Shown here: positions 51,576 through 60,765 of the stretch, in pieces
How the letters are laid out: each line of letters begins with the position of its first letter
Numbering within the stretch: the stretch's first letter is position 1
Source: Flavobacterium sp. KJJ
GTDB lineage: Bacteria; Bacteroidota; Bacteroidia; Flavobacteriales; Flavobacteriaceae
Length of the DNA: 64,000 nt
Assembly (NCBI RefSeq): GCF_000708595.2
Contig: NZ_JARP01000002.1
Location: 310,001 to 374,000 of the forward strand
Direction of reading: 5' to 3'
Position numbers and translations under genes: made by a program
The notes under the pieces: generated by a model
The model's database searches: none
Told to the model about the DNA's origin: nothing
The model's input: the letters and a program-made list of their open reading frames with translations, nothing else

Positions 51576-52973
51576 ATGGCTGAAAAATTAGAAAATATCG
51601 AAAATCTATTTGATCCAGCAGCATCAAAAGCAACACGTTTTGAAAAAGGCGTGGCTATCAGAAAAATTACGCCTCGTTCGTCGCAGCAAGAATGGAATCC
51701 ATCAGAAAATCGAGAAGATCCTGTTGAAATTTTGATAAAAACAAGTATAGGAAGGATGGAAAGTTTATTGCCAATTCGCTACAGCCGCATGATGGAATCG
51801 CCTTTTTCATTTTTTAGAGGAGCTGCAGCAATTATGGCTGCTGATTTGACACACACGCCTAATACCGGAATAAATTTACAGCTTTGCGGTGATTGTCATT
51901 TAATGAACTTTGGAGGATTTGCAACGCCAGAACGTAAGCTGGTTTTTGATATAAATGATTTTGACGAGACATTTCCCGGCCCATGGGAATGGGACGTAAA
52001 AAGACTCGCAGCAAGTTTTGCCATTGCCGGAAGATGGAGAAAATTTTCGAATAAAACTTGTAAAGAATTTGCATGGAATGTTGCCGACAGTTATAAAAGG
52101 CATATGTTGGATTACAGTAAATTATCGGCACTTCAAATTTGGTATGCTGATATTGATTTAGCGGAACTTATTGAAAGAGGAGAAGATGAAGAACTTAAGG
52201 AATTTCAGCAAAAGCGAATAAAAAAAGCAGCAGAATATACAGCTCATGAAAAAGAGTTTGCAAAAATGACATATCAAGATGGTTCTCGAGCTCGGATAAA
52301 AGATGATCCGCCATTAATTTTTCATCCTTCAGGAGAAGAAGGAAAGCGAATTTTAAAAGAAGCCGAAATCGTTCATAAACGCTATATACAAACTTTATCT
52401 GATGAAAAAAAAGTGCTTTTAAGTAGGTACAGTTTGCATGACTTGGCAATAAAAGTGGTAGGCGTAGGAAGTGTAGGAACACTTTGCGGGATCAGTTTAT
52501 TGATGTCGGCTACGGGAGAACCTATTTTTTTACAATTTAAAGAAGCTAGAAAAAGTGTTTTAGAAGAAAATGTAAGTGCAAAAAGCAAATACACCCATCA
52601 GGGCGAACGAATCGTAATGGGGCAAAAGCTGATGCAGTCTGCTTCAGATATGTTTTTAGGATGGACAAATGATGATCACAATAAGTTTTTCTATATAAGG
52701 CAGCTTCGAGATGCTAAAGTAAAACCTATTCTCGAAATCATGAAAGCAAGAAATATGGTTGATTATGCCAAAGCCTGCGGTTGGGCACTGGCGCGAGCAC
52801 ATGCCCGTACAGGAGATCCCTCAGAATTATCAGGATATATTGGTAACAGTAACGAATTTGCCAATGCCATTTCTAGATTTTCTATGGCTTACGCCGATCA
52901 AAATGAAGCCGATTATAATAAAATGTTAGAAGCTATAAAAGAAGGAAGATTGCCAGTTTCTGCTGAAATCTAA
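51576..52973 (+). CDS. DUF2252 protein (kinase-like fold)
   Basis: 465 residues from the ATG at 51576. A GTG at 51489 would overlap the preceding gene by 34 bp and add no conserved sequence. Conserved family segments: FRGAAAIMAADLTHTP, LCGDCHLMNFGGFATPER, FDINDFDETFPGPWEWDVKR, LAIKVVGVGSVGT and GWALARAHARTGD. Family members resemble the aminoglycoside-phosphotransferase fold, with His/Asp motifs at the active site. No signal peptide, so it is the one clearly cytoplasmic product in this run. Function unknown. Confidence 0.85.
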   Translation: MAEKLENIENLFDPAASKATRFEKGVAIRKITPRSSQQEWNPSENREDPVEILIKTSIGRMESLLPIRYSRMMESPFSFFRGAAAIMAADLTHTPNTGINLQLCGDCHLMNFGGFATPERKLVFDINDFDETFPGPWEWDVKRLAASFAIAGRWRKFSNKTCKEFAWNVADSYKRHMLDYSKLSALQIWYADIDLAELIERGEDEELKEFQQKRIKKAAEYTAHEKEFAKMTYQDGSRARIKDDPPLIFHPSGEEGKRILKEAEIVHKRYIQTLSDEKKVLLSRYSLHDLAIKVVGVGSVGTLCGISLLMSATGEPIFLQFKEARKSVLEENVSAKSKYTHQGERIVMGQKLMQSASDMFLGWTNDDHNKFFYIRQLRDAKVKPILEIMKARNMVDYAKACGWALARAHARTGDPSELSGYIGNSNEFANAISRFSMAYADQNEADYNKMLEAIKEGRLPVSAEI

Positions 52974-53000
52974 CTTTTGCATTAATTAAAAAAGGTAAGT

Positions 53001-53741
53001 ATGAGTAAAAAGTTTTTATTTTTAATAGGCTTGTTGATTATAACAATCACAGCTAAAGGGCAAACGCAACGTATTGATTCTACTGCTGTTTTTATATTAA
53101 ACAGAACTACTGAATCATTGCAGTATATAAAATCATGCAGCTTCAAATCGACATTGACTTATGATGTTTTTAATGAAAGCCTGGGTTTAATAAAGCATTC
53201 TGTAAATGAAAAAGTATCGATTAAATTTCCAGATAAAATGAAAATCATTTCGTCAGGTGATAAAGGAAATAGAAGCTTGTGGTACAATGGCAAAACATTG
53301 AGTTATTACTCTTTTGATAATAATACGTATGCCGATACGCCAGCACCCAAATCAGTTATTGAAACCATTGATGAAACCAGCAAGAAATTTGGAATCGAGT
53401 TTCCGGCTGCTGATTTTTTCTATGAATCGTTTCTAGATGATCTGAGATCAGAACAAGGAAATTTGATCTATTTAGGAAAAACAATCATCGATGACAAAGA
53501 GTGTTATCATATTGCAGGAACAGATAAAAACAAAAGTTTTCAATTCTGGATTTCGAATGATGATTTTTTTCTGCCTCTAAAAATGGTGATAATTTATACT
53601 AGCGATAAAGATAAGCCACAGTACGAAGCTGTTTATAAAGATTGGATTATAAATCCCGATTTTCCTGAGTATATGTTTGAATTTATAGCACCTCCAAAAG
53701 CTTCAAAGGTGAAAATTTTACCGAGAGAGATAAAAAAATAA
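53001..53741 (+). CDS. DUF2092 periplasmic protein (LolA-like fold)
   Basis: 246 residues with a signal peptide (FLFLIGLLIITITAKGQ). Antiparallel beta pattern: SFKSTLTYDVFNES, VSIKFPDKMKIISSGDKGNR, WYNGKTLSYYSFDNNTYADT, YHIAGTDKNKSFQFWIS and FLPLKMVIIY. This matches DUF2092, distantly related to LolA/LppX lipid-binding proteins. A strong purine-rich site (AAAAAAGGTAAGT) precedes the ATG. A lipid or hydrophobic ligand is possible, but not shown. Confidence 0.78.
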   Translation: MSKKFLFLIGLLIITITAKGQTQRIDSTAVFILNRTTESLQYIKSCSFKSTLTYDVFNESLGLIKHSVNEKVSIKFPDKMKIISSGDKGNRSLWYNGKTLSYYSFDNNTYADTPAPKSVIETIDETSKKFGIEFPAADFFYESFLDDLRSEQGNLIYLGKTIIDDKECYHIAGTDKNKSFQFWISNDDFFLPLKMVIIYTSDKDKPQYEAVYKDWIINPDFPEYMFEFIAPPKASKVKILPREIKK

Positions 53742-53761
53742 TCATAATAAATTCTACAATC

Positions 53762-54508
53762 ATGAAATTAGATCTATTAAAACATATAAAATCCTTGATT
53801 CTTGCTGGAGTATTTGTAATAATGCTATTACCAGAATCTGCAAATGCACAGCGTTTCGGGCATTTTACTCCACATGCCGTAATGCCAAGGCCAATGCCAT
53901 TTCATCCGCCGGAGCCAAGACCGATTCCTCCGGGACCTCGACCTATTCCACCAGGGCCAAGACCTATTCCACCCGCACCAAGACCAATACCGCCACATCC
54001 ATATCCTAGGCCATTGCCTCCACCGCCGTTTCACCCGTATCCGGTGCCATATCCCTATATTTATCATCCGTTTGTTCCGTATTATTGGGGACCAACTTGG
54101 TATCCAATCGGGTTCTTTGCGGCGACATTAACGACGGCTGCAATTGTAATTACAATAGAGAATAATCAGTATAACTATGATGAAGGAGTTTATTATGTAA
54201 AAGATTCTGGCGGATACAAAGTGGTTCCTGCGCCAATTGGAGCGACAATTTCAGAACTGCCAAAAGGCTATGTCACGATCAATGTCTCGGGAAAAGACTA
54301 TTATTATTATGGAGGAACTTATTATACTAAAGACTCCAGTAAATATAAAGTGATAAATGCACCTGTAGGCGCTGTCGTTACGCATCTTCCCGAAGGTTCT
54401 GAAGAGAAAACAATAGACGGGCAAAAATATATGATTTACAATAATGTTTATTACCAGCCCATATCAAAAGATGGGCAAGACAGTTATGTTGTTGTTCAAG
54501 GAAAATAA
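53762..54508 (+). CDS. Proline-rich DUF6515-type envelope protein
   Basis: 248 residues. Signal peptide ends near SANAQ. Residues ~38-105 are a Pro/Arg/His-rich stretch with four PRPIPP repeats and PHPYPRPLPPPP. A hydrophobic segment (PIGFFAATLTTAAIVITI) follows, then two copies of a small beta unit: YYVKDSGGYKVVPAPIGATI and YYTKDSSKYKVINAPVGAVV, each with a Gly/Tyr strand after it. Function unknown; a cell-wall-spanning or surface role is suggested by composition. It is the last gene of the sulfatase run. Confidence 0.72.
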   Translation: MKLDLLKHIKSLILAGVFVIMLLPESANAQRFGHFTPHAVMPRPMPFHPPEPRPIPPGPRPIPPGPRPIPPAPRPIPPHPYPRPLPPPPFHPYPVPYPYIYHPFVPYYWGPTWYPIGFFAATLTTAAIVITIENNQYNYDEGVYYVKDSGGYKVVPAPIGATISELPKGYVTINVSGKDYYYYGGTYYTKDSSKYKVINAPVGAVVTHLPEGSEEKTIDGQKYMIYNNVYYQPISKDGQDSYVVVQGK

Positions 54509-54651
54509 AACAAAAACTGTGAGCTTGTTTCTATTATAAATTGTGTCTAATTATGTCTAACGAAATAAGTAAGAATTTTACGATTGTGCTATGTTAATTA
54601 AAGAAAATAATTTATCTTTGAGATTATGTTAATGTATTGTATTATAACACT

Positions 54652-54670
54652 TTGTGTAAAAATTACACTT
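54652..54670. promoter_or_regulatory. AraR-like operator upstream of the DUF4136 gene
   Basis: TTGTGT, seven bases, ACACTT. The 19-mer is the exact reverse complement of the AraR-type site at 4883-4901. It lies 94 bp before the DUF4136 ATG in a 255-bp gap that shows nothing else. Confidence 0.4.
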
Positions 54671-54763
54671 GTTTAATACGATTTTACGCTCATTTTAAGA
54701 TTTATTGAATTTTAATAATTTCAAGTTAAACAAAATTTAATTGCTAATTTAAAAAATTACAAA

Positions 54764-55348
54764 ATGAATATTAAAAGAAAGAATCTTCGAATAATAATCC
54801 CAATTCTTTTTTTGGGTTTAATTTACAGCTGTTCTCCAACAGTAAGTGTTACTACAGATTATGATCATGCTGCCAATTTTGGCGAATATAAAACATTTGC
54901 GGTTTATGATTTAAGAGCACAGGAAGGACAGGTAAATCAGTTAAATGTTGATCGGGTTACAAAGGCAATTCGCGCAGAGATGATAGCCAAAGGATTTACA
55001 GAAACCAGCAGTAACCCAGATTTAAAAGTAAACGCTGTTTCTATCCTAAAAAACAAAACACAAGTTACAGCCGACAGCAATTTCTATGGTTACGGCGGTA
55101 TGTATCGTCCGTACGGATATTGGGGAGGAGGCGCCATGATGGGTGGCGGTTCTACCACATTTAATACATACGATTATGTTGACGGATCACTGGTAATTGA
55201 TATTGTATCAACCAAAACACAAAAACTGGTTTGGCAAGGCATAGGAAATGCTCAAATTGACAGCAAACCAGATAATCCGGAAGAATTTATTGCTGGTGCT
55301 ATCAAAAAAATATTAGCAGGTTTTCCTCCAGGAGCAGCAAAAAAATAG
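54764..55348 (+). CDS. DUF4136 lipoprotein
   Basis: 194 residues. Lipobox IYSC (Cys23). DUF4136 marks: VSVTTDYDHAANFGEYKTFA, VTKAIRAEMIAKGFTET, NPDLKVNAVSIL, a Gly/Tyr-rich loop (YGGMYRPYGYWGGGAMMGGG), DYVDGSLVIDIVSTKTQKLV and WQGIGNAQID. Probably attached to the outer membrane. Function unknown. It is separated from its neighbours by gaps of more than 100 bp, so it is likely its own unit. Confidence 0.85.
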   Translation: MNIKRKNLRIIIPILFLGLIYSCSPTVSVTTDYDHAANFGEYKTFAVYDLRAQEGQVNQLNVDRVTKAIRAEMIAKGFTETSSNPDLKVNAVSILKNKTQVTADSNFYGYGGMYRPYGYWGGGAMMGGGSTTFNTYDYVDGSLVIDIVSTKTQKLVWQGIGNAQIDSKPDNPEEFIAGAIKKILAGFPPGAAKK

Positions 55349-55478
55349 CATAAGGCTTGTTCTATAAAAGTTATGCTTATCTGTAGCAGGATAAGTATAA
55401 CTTAAACAAAGTACGCATCACTTTCTTAGTTATTCTTTTTAATAAGATAAAGATATTCCATAATCTAAGCTTAAATAT

Positions 55479-56693
55479 ATGCTAGATATAGTACTTTCAC
55501 TTTTCTTTTTTATAGCTACATTGGTTGGCTTTGCAACATCGTTTATGGTCTTGTTTTCGAAAAAAAATTATTCAAAAAGTTTTTTCTTAGGCCTATTCCT
55601 GTTCAGTCTAGCAGTTGTAAGTATCTATAATTTTTATTTATCGGCCAATATTTTTAAGCACTTTCCTGATCTTTTTATGATCACAAAATCCTTTATCTTT
55701 TTAGTAGCTCCTTCTGCTTTTTTATATGTGAGAAGTGTTTTATTTTCAGATCGAATATTTAAAAAACACGACTGGCTTCATTTTTTGCCTTTCCTTTTAT
55801 ATTTCAGCTTAACGGTTTTTGTCTGGATAGGAAATGTTATTGACCTTCACATTACAGAACACCTTTCGGCTAAAATAAAAAGTCCTTTCTCGATGCTGAG
55901 TCTAACGATTTGGCTTATGTACGCATTTTGTCAGACAATGATGATTTTAAGTTATGATTTAAAAAAATTCAAAGAAAATCATTTTAATCGTATCAAAGTT
56001 TTAAGCTGGATCAGGCTATATAATTTAATGATATTATTTTTGTTCTCTACACTTTTTGTTCATTATTTCTTGACTAATAAGGTAGACAGTGTCGATTTCT
56101 CCTGTTACATTCTTATTTCATCTGTACTTGTTTTTACTGTTGGATGGCTCTATTTTAAGCCACAGATTTTTTATGATCCGAATGAAGAAAATGAGATAGA
56201 AGATAGTGCTGAAAATTTTGATTTGAAAGAAAATCATCTGATTCTGATAAAATCATCTGCAAATAAAAACGTCTTGCCCTTGATAAAGGAATTAACAGAT
56301 GAAAAAAAACAAATATATCTGGACAAATTAGAAAGCATTTTTGCCTCAGAAGAGCTCTTTTTAAAGAAAGATTTAGTAATTCGAGATATTTCAGATGCTA
56401 CAGGAATCTCAGTACATCATATTTCTAATTTAATTAATTCAGAGTTCAACCTGCACTTTCAGGATTATGTGAATTTAAAGAGAATTGAATATTTCAAAGA
56501 AAAAATAAACGACCCAGAATGGAAAGATCTATCTCTTGAAGGCATGGCCTGGGGTTCTGGTTTTAAATCGAGAACAACATGTTTTAGAGCTTTTATAAAA
56601 CATACCGGGAAATCGCCTTCAGAATACTTCAAGGTTATTCGAATAAATCCTGATAAAACAAATACTTTTTATTTAAAACAATCTTCAAACTGA
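55479..56693 (+). CDS. Membrane-anchored AraC-type regulator
   Basis: 404 residues. The first ~230 form about seven hydrophobic helices (VLSLFFFIATLVGFATSFMV, FFLGLFLFSLAVVSIYNFYL, FIFLVAPSAFLYV and others). The C-terminal ~110 residues are an AraC DNA-binding domain: LVIRDISDATGISVHHISNL and WGSGFKSRTTCFRAFIKHTG KSP. Such proteins are thought to sense a membrane or periplasmic signal. It precedes two outer-membrane protein genes on the same strand and may control them or the sulfatase cluster; this is inference. Confidence 0.88.
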   Translation: MLDIVLSLFFFIATLVGFATSFMVLFSKKNYSKSFFLGLFLFSLAVVSIYNFYLSANIFKHFPDLFMITKSFIFLVAPSAFLYVRSVLFSDRIFKKHDWLHFLPFLLYFSLTVFVWIGNVIDLHITEHLSAKIKSPFSMLSLTIWLMYAFCQTMMILSYDLKKFKENHFNRIKVLSWIRLYNLMILFLFSTLFVHYFLTNKVDSVDFSCYILISSVLVFTVGWLYFKPQIFYDPNEENEIEDSAENFDLKENHLILIKSSANKNVLPLIKELTDEKKQIYLDKLESIFASEELFLKKDLVIRDISDATGISVHHISNLINSEFNLHFQDYVNLKRIEYFKEKINDPEWKDLSLEGMAWGSGFKSRTTCFRAFIKHTGKSPSEYFKVIRINPDKTNTFYLKQSSN

Positions 56694-56750
56694 GAAACAA
56701 TGTTTGTAGAGATTGGTTGTCAAGGCTCATTAATTTTTAATACGAATGCA

Positions 56751-57719
56751 ATGAAAACGAAATTAAATCAACAGCGACAAACAATAAATTCAGTTTTTTT
56801 ACTCTTCATATTGGTTTGTTTTTCCGCCAATGCGCAGCTAAAAGGCGGTCATATTCTTGGCGCCATGGGACTGCAGTCCGGAACGCAAACCCCAGCAAAT
56901 ACACTTAGCGTTTATATTCCAGGATATTTTTATACAGCCTCGTCTTTAAGAGATGCCAACGGAGACAAAGCAATTGTAAATCCAGATTTAACCATGACGA
57001 TTACAGGCGCGGGTGCATCGTATGTAAGTGATTTTAAAATTTTAGGAGCTAACTACGGAGCGACTATTTTGCTTGCTTTTGCCGCCAATACAATTCAAGG
57101 TAATAATACAAATGTAAATAACTCTTTAGCTTTTACAGATATGTATGTACAGCCGCTTCAACTGGGCTGGCATCATAAAAGGGCTGATTTTGTCTTTAGT
57201 TATCAAATGTATTTGCCAACCGGAAAATTTGAAGCCGGAGCTTCAGACAACAGCGGTCTGGGCATGTTTATGAATGAATTTTCAGCAGGAACAACTTTGT
57301 TTTTTAACGATAAAAAAACGTTTCATTTTTCAGCTTTAGCATCTTACGAAATAAATGGAAAAAAGAAAGATACTGATATAAAAACCGGAGATATTTTAAG
57401 TGTTGAAGGCGGTTTGGGAAAAACATTTTATATGATGAACGCTGAAAAAACGGCTCCAACCGGAATATTAAATGCAGGTTTAATTTACTATCTGCAATAT
57501 AAAGTAACCAGCGACAAAATTCCACTGCCGATTGTTGGTGTTGTAGAAGGTGAAAAAGACAGAGTTGGCGGTATTGGTGCTGAGATCAATTATTTTCATA
57601 TTGGCTGTAAAACTTCTGCTGGATTACGCTGGATAGGCGAGGTCGATGCTATAAACAGATTTCAAGGAAATACCTTCTTTCTTACTTTGGCCCATGTATT
57701 CAGCTTTAAAAAAGAATAA
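56751..57719 (+). CDS. SphA-type (phenol-degradation MetA-like) outer-membrane barrel
   Basis: 322 residues from the ATG at 56751; an in-frame ATG at 56700 would place 17 residues before the signal peptide (VFLLFILVCFSANAQ). Barrel motifs: GGHILGAMGLQSGTQTP, LQLGWHHKRADFVFSYQMYL, PTGKFEAGASDNSGLGMFMN, GLGKTFYMMN and TFFLTLAHVFSFKKE. Matches the COG4313-like outer-membrane proteins placed near hydrocarbon-degradation genes in other bacteria. Possible channel for a hydrophobic compound. Confidence 0.75.
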   Translation: MKTKLNQQRQTINSVFLLFILVCFSANAQLKGGHILGAMGLQSGTQTPANTLSVYIPGYFYTASSLRDANGDKAIVNPDLTMTITGAGASYVSDFKILGANYGATILLAFAANTIQGNNTNVNNSLAFTDMYVQPLQLGWHHKRADFVFSYQMYLPTGKFEAGASDNSGLGMFMNEFSAGTTLFFNDKKTFHFSALASYEINGKKKDTDIKTGDILSVEGGLGKTFYMMNAEKTAPTGILNAGLIYYLQYKVTSDKIPLPIVGVVEGEKDRVGGIGAEINYFHIGCKTSAGLRWIGEVDAINRFQGNTFFLTLAHVFSFKKE

Positions 57720-57796
57720 TGCTCTAACAGAATTTAGAGAATAAGAGGAATTCTAAAGCGAGTAAAATGAGAAATAAATAGTCAGATTCTACTACT

Positions 57797-58954
57797 ATGA
57801 AAAAAACAAAATCCTTTCAGAAAATCATTCTCGTAAATCTCTTTTTTATTTTATCATTTTCAATGGTAGGACAAAAATATAAAATCAGTATTAGAGATTC
57901 TCTTGATCATGCTATCGATTTAAGCGATTATATTATTTATGCACACGGTTTTATAGTCGTGCCAACTGTCATAACAGAGCCTGCTTTAGGCGGAATTGGC
58001 GGTGCAATTGTGCCAGTTTTTCTTAAAAAACACGCGCCAGTTATTGATGAAAATGGCAAAAAACGATTTATAAATCCAGATATCACGGGTGGAATCGGAA
58101 TGTATACCGGAAATAAAAGCTGGATGGTAGGCGGTTTTCGTTCAGGAAGTCTTATAAAATCCAGAATATTATATCGTGTTATGGCCGGTTATGGCGATAT
58201 GAATTTATCTTTTTATGCCAACAATTTGCCAAACCAAAAGGATCAGGAATTTAAGCTCAATTTTAAATCTACTGTTTTTTATACACAATGGCTAAAACAA
58301 TTCAGGAATGCAAAATGGAGTGCTGGTCCTCAATACCTCTTCTTGAATTCTAATATCAAATTGCCCGACATAAACCTCCCACCGCCTTTTGTACAGCCAA
58401 AAGATGTCAATAGTTTGGTAAGCCAATTAGGAGGTGCGATTCAGTTTGACGGTCGGGATAATATTTTTACACCAGATAAAGGAGTCAGAATTCAGTCTGA
58501 TTTCTTTTGGTCAGATAATGCAATTGGAAGTGATTATGATGCTTGGCGATTGAATTTTTCTGCCATTGGTTATACGCCGATAACCGAAAAATTAATTCTA
58601 GGACTTCGGTTTGAAGGTGAACAGGCTTTTGGAAATCCACCGTTTTATTTATTGCCCGGAATTAATTTAAGAGGAATTCCGATGGGAAGATATCAAGGAA
58701 AAACAAGTTTAGTGGCTGAAGCCGAATTCCGATGGGATTTTTACAAGCGATGGAGTATAATGGGCTACGCTGGTGGTGCAAACGCTTTTGATGACTGGGA
58801 TCAAGCTTTTGATAAACCTTTAGAATACAGTTACGGAACCGGTTTCAGGTATTTATTAGCGCGAAAATTCAAACTAAGAATGGGAGTTGATGTTGCAAAA
58901 GGACCTGAAGATTGGGCTTATTATATTGTTTTTGGAAGTAATTGGCTGAGATAA
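57797..58954 (+). CDS. Omp85/BamA-type outer-membrane protein (surface antigen domain)
   Basis: 385 residues with a signal peptide (IILVNLFFILSFSMVGQ). No POTRA repeats are seen. The barrel has AIQFDGRDNIFTPDKGVRIQ, the LRGIPMGRYQGKTSLVAEAE segment (equivalent of the VRGF motif) and FRWDFYKRWSIMGYAGG, ending SNWLR. It is shorter than BamA or TamA, so it is one of the POTRA-less, patatin-barrel or D15-only relatives. It closes the accessory block. Cargo unknown. Confidence 0.8.
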   Translation: MKKTKSFQKIILVNLFFILSFSMVGQKYKISIRDSLDHAIDLSDYIIYAHGFIVVPTVITEPALGGIGGAIVPVFLKKHAPVIDENGKKRFINPDITGGIGMYTGNKSWMVGGFRSGSLIKSRILYRVMAGYGDMNLSFYANNLPNQKDQEFKLNFKSTVFYTQWLKQFRNAKWSAGPQYLFLNSNIKLPDINLPPPFVQPKDVNSLVSQLGGAIQFDGRDNIFTPDKGVRIQSDFFWSDNAIGSDYDAWRLNFSAIGYTPITEKLILGLRFEGEQAFGNPPFYLLPGINLRGIPMGRYQGKTSLVAEAEFRWDFYKRWSIMGYAGGANAFDDWDQAFDKPLEYSYGTGFRYLLARKFKLRMGVDVAKGPEDWAYYIVFGSNWLR

Positions 58955-59026
58955 ATGTTTAATTAAAAATTCAAATTCGCGATAATTGCTACCGGAATTT
59001 GAATTGATGTTTGCAGTAAAAAAACT

Positions 59027-59890
59027 TTATTTCTTCCAATACGGTTTAATAATTTTGTTTTCTTTATGGCTTAAAGCCAATAATATAATCGTACCAACAG
59101 AACAGAATAATAATGCCTGAATTGAGCCTTCAGGACCAAATTCACCGCCGGTAATCCATGCAGAACCTTCTATTTTTGAAACCAGAAGACTTGTTCCTTT
59201 TTCATTTCCCGATGTTATGGCTCCAAAAATTCCAGATTGCATGAAATTCCACGCAAAGTGCAAAGCGATCGGAAACCATAAATTGCGGCTGTAAATATAA
59301 GCTGCACCTAATAATAAACCCGCCTCAATAGCAACAGATAATCCAGAAAGTAAAGTAGCATGCAGATTTACTAAGTGCAGTGCGCCAAAAATCAATGCAG
59401 AAATAAACAGCGCTGCATAACTTCCGAGTTTTTCTTCCATAACTCTAAAAAGGATTCCGCGAACTAAAATCTCTTCAATGATTGCACCAGTAAAAGCCAC
59501 CGTAATCGGAATAACAATAAACGAAACAGGATTTACAGCAGTAACCATATAACCGCCATTTATATAAATAATCCAAATGGTCAGCGATTGCAAAACAACT
59601 CCAATTAAAATTCCGATGATTAAATTTCGCCCAAGTCCTTTTAAAGCGAATTCTGTTATTTCTCTTTTTTCATATTTTTTAAAGAAAATAATATAGCTTG
59701 TTAAAGCTAAAGCAGAAACAATAATTCCTTTTATAAGATTTCTTAAATCGCGGTCAATTGGTGTTAAGAGCAATAATTTTCCAGCAATAGCCTGACCAAT
59801 ATTTATAAAGACAAGACAAACGATTAAGGCTAATACAATTTTGGTTAAAGGGAAATTAAAGATTTTTTGTTTTGCAGTTAAAGTTTCCAT
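59027..59890 (-). CDS. CPBP-family intramembrane glutamic endopeptidase
   Basis: 287 residues with about eight hydrophobic segments. Conserved CPBP motifs: GAIIEEILVRGILFRVMEEK (Glu139, Glu140, Arg144), ALIFGALHLVN (His172) and FPIALHFAWNFMQS (His and Asn). These residues form the active site of Abi/Rce1-type proteases. The substrate is unknown. It lies next to an AraC regulator gene on the same strand, ~78 bp away, which may govern it. Confidence 0.9.
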   Translation of the reverse strand: METLTAKQKIFNFPLTKIVLALIVCLVFINIGQAIAGKLLLLTPIDRDLRNLIKGIIVSALALTSYIIFFKKYEKREITEFALKGLGRNLIIGILIGVVLQSLTIWIIYINGGYMVTAVNPVSFIVIPITVAFTGAIIEEILVRGILFRVMEEKLGSYAALFISALIFGALHLVNLHATLLSGLSVAIEAGLLLGAAYIYSRNLWFPIALHFAWNFMQSGIFGAITSGNEKGTSLLVSKIEGSAWITGGEFGPEGSIQALLFCSVGTIILLALSHKENKIIKPYWKK

Positions 59891-59967
59891 TTTGATTTGG
59901 TTTAGGTTTTAATTTGAAACAAAAGTATATCACACCTAAACCAAAAAATAGAATGAAATTTGCCTCT

Positions 59968-60765
59968 TTATAATTTTTGGAATTGTTTGGGTAAAAATCC
60001 GGTTTGATTTTTAAAAGTTCTGATAAAATGACTTTGATCTGCAAAACCGCATTGAAAACTTATTTCAGTCAAATTACTTTGGTTAGATGCTATCAGCGAA
60101 AGCGAACGGTCAATTTTTATTCTGCGCATGTATTCGCCCAAAGTACAGCCAAAATATTTCGGAAAATGTTTTGAAATCGTAATCGGATTCAATTGTAAAA
60201 CTTTTGCTAAATCTTGCAGATTGGGATTTTCATTCCAGCAGTCGTTTAGCAACTCGTTTAAGCTTTTAACCCAAAACGGACTTTTTTCAAATTTTTCTAA
60301 ATGATTTACTGAGTTTGATAATTGCGCAAACAACATATTAATGGTGTCGCCAGAAAAAGCATCGGCAACGAGAGATTCTTTAAAAATCTTTAAAATTAAG
60401 AATTTGGCAAGTGATGCATTTTGAAGCGATTTCTCAATAATAGCTTCGCTTATTTGAAGTTCTTTCAGCAGATCTTCTTCAATTTCAATATTAATATTTT
60501 TAGATGGAAAAAGCGTATTGTGATTGAGATGAAGTTCATCACTATGATAAAAAAGTAAAGAACCCGGACCAACTGCTTCGCTGTAATTTTTTCGTTTTTC
60601 AGAGGTACCACCTCTCAAAAAAAGAGTAATATGTGCATTATTGTGCGAATGCCAGCCTTCGTAAACCTTATTTTGATACTCGGTTTCGACCACTGCAATT
60701 CCTTGCATATTGTTGAATATGTTTTTGGTATTTCCTAAGTATTTCTCTTTTTCGAGTTCGTACAT
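59968..60765 (-). CDS. AraC-family transcriptional regulator
   Basis: 265 residues from the ATG at 60763-60765; a TTG further upstream is less likely. The N-terminal cupin-like sensor has GWHSHNNAHITLFLRGG and VGPGSLLFYHSDELHLN. C-terminal AraC HTH: NLQDLAKVLQLNPITISKHF, LGEYMRRIKIDRSLSLIA and EISFQCGFADQSHFIRTFKN. Likely a sensor of a small molecule. Neighbours are the CPBP protease (downstream) and the C1 peptidase (divergent). Confidence 0.9.
   Translation of the reverse strand: MYELEKEKYLGNTKNIFNNMQGIAVVETEYQNKVYEGWHSHNNAHITLFLRGGTSEKRKNYSEAVGPGSLLFYHSDELHLNHNTLFPSKNINIEIEEDLLKELQISEAIIEKSLQNASLAKFLILKIFKESLVADAFSGDTINMLFAQLSNSVNHLEKFEKSPFWVKSLNELLNDCWNENPNLQDLAKVLQLNPITISKHFPKYFGCTLGEYMRRIKIDRSLSLIASNQSNLTEISFQCGFADQSHFIRTFKNQTGFLPKQFQKL

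Noticed and set aside
53828..54067. Minus-strand open frame rich in Trp and Arg opposite the proline-rich gene
   Set aside because: It is the complement of the PRPIPP repeat codons; composition is an artefact and there is no start context.
54640..54658. Possible tandem second operator TAATGT...ACACTT before the DUF4136 gene
   Set aside because: The spacing between half-sites is 11, not 7.
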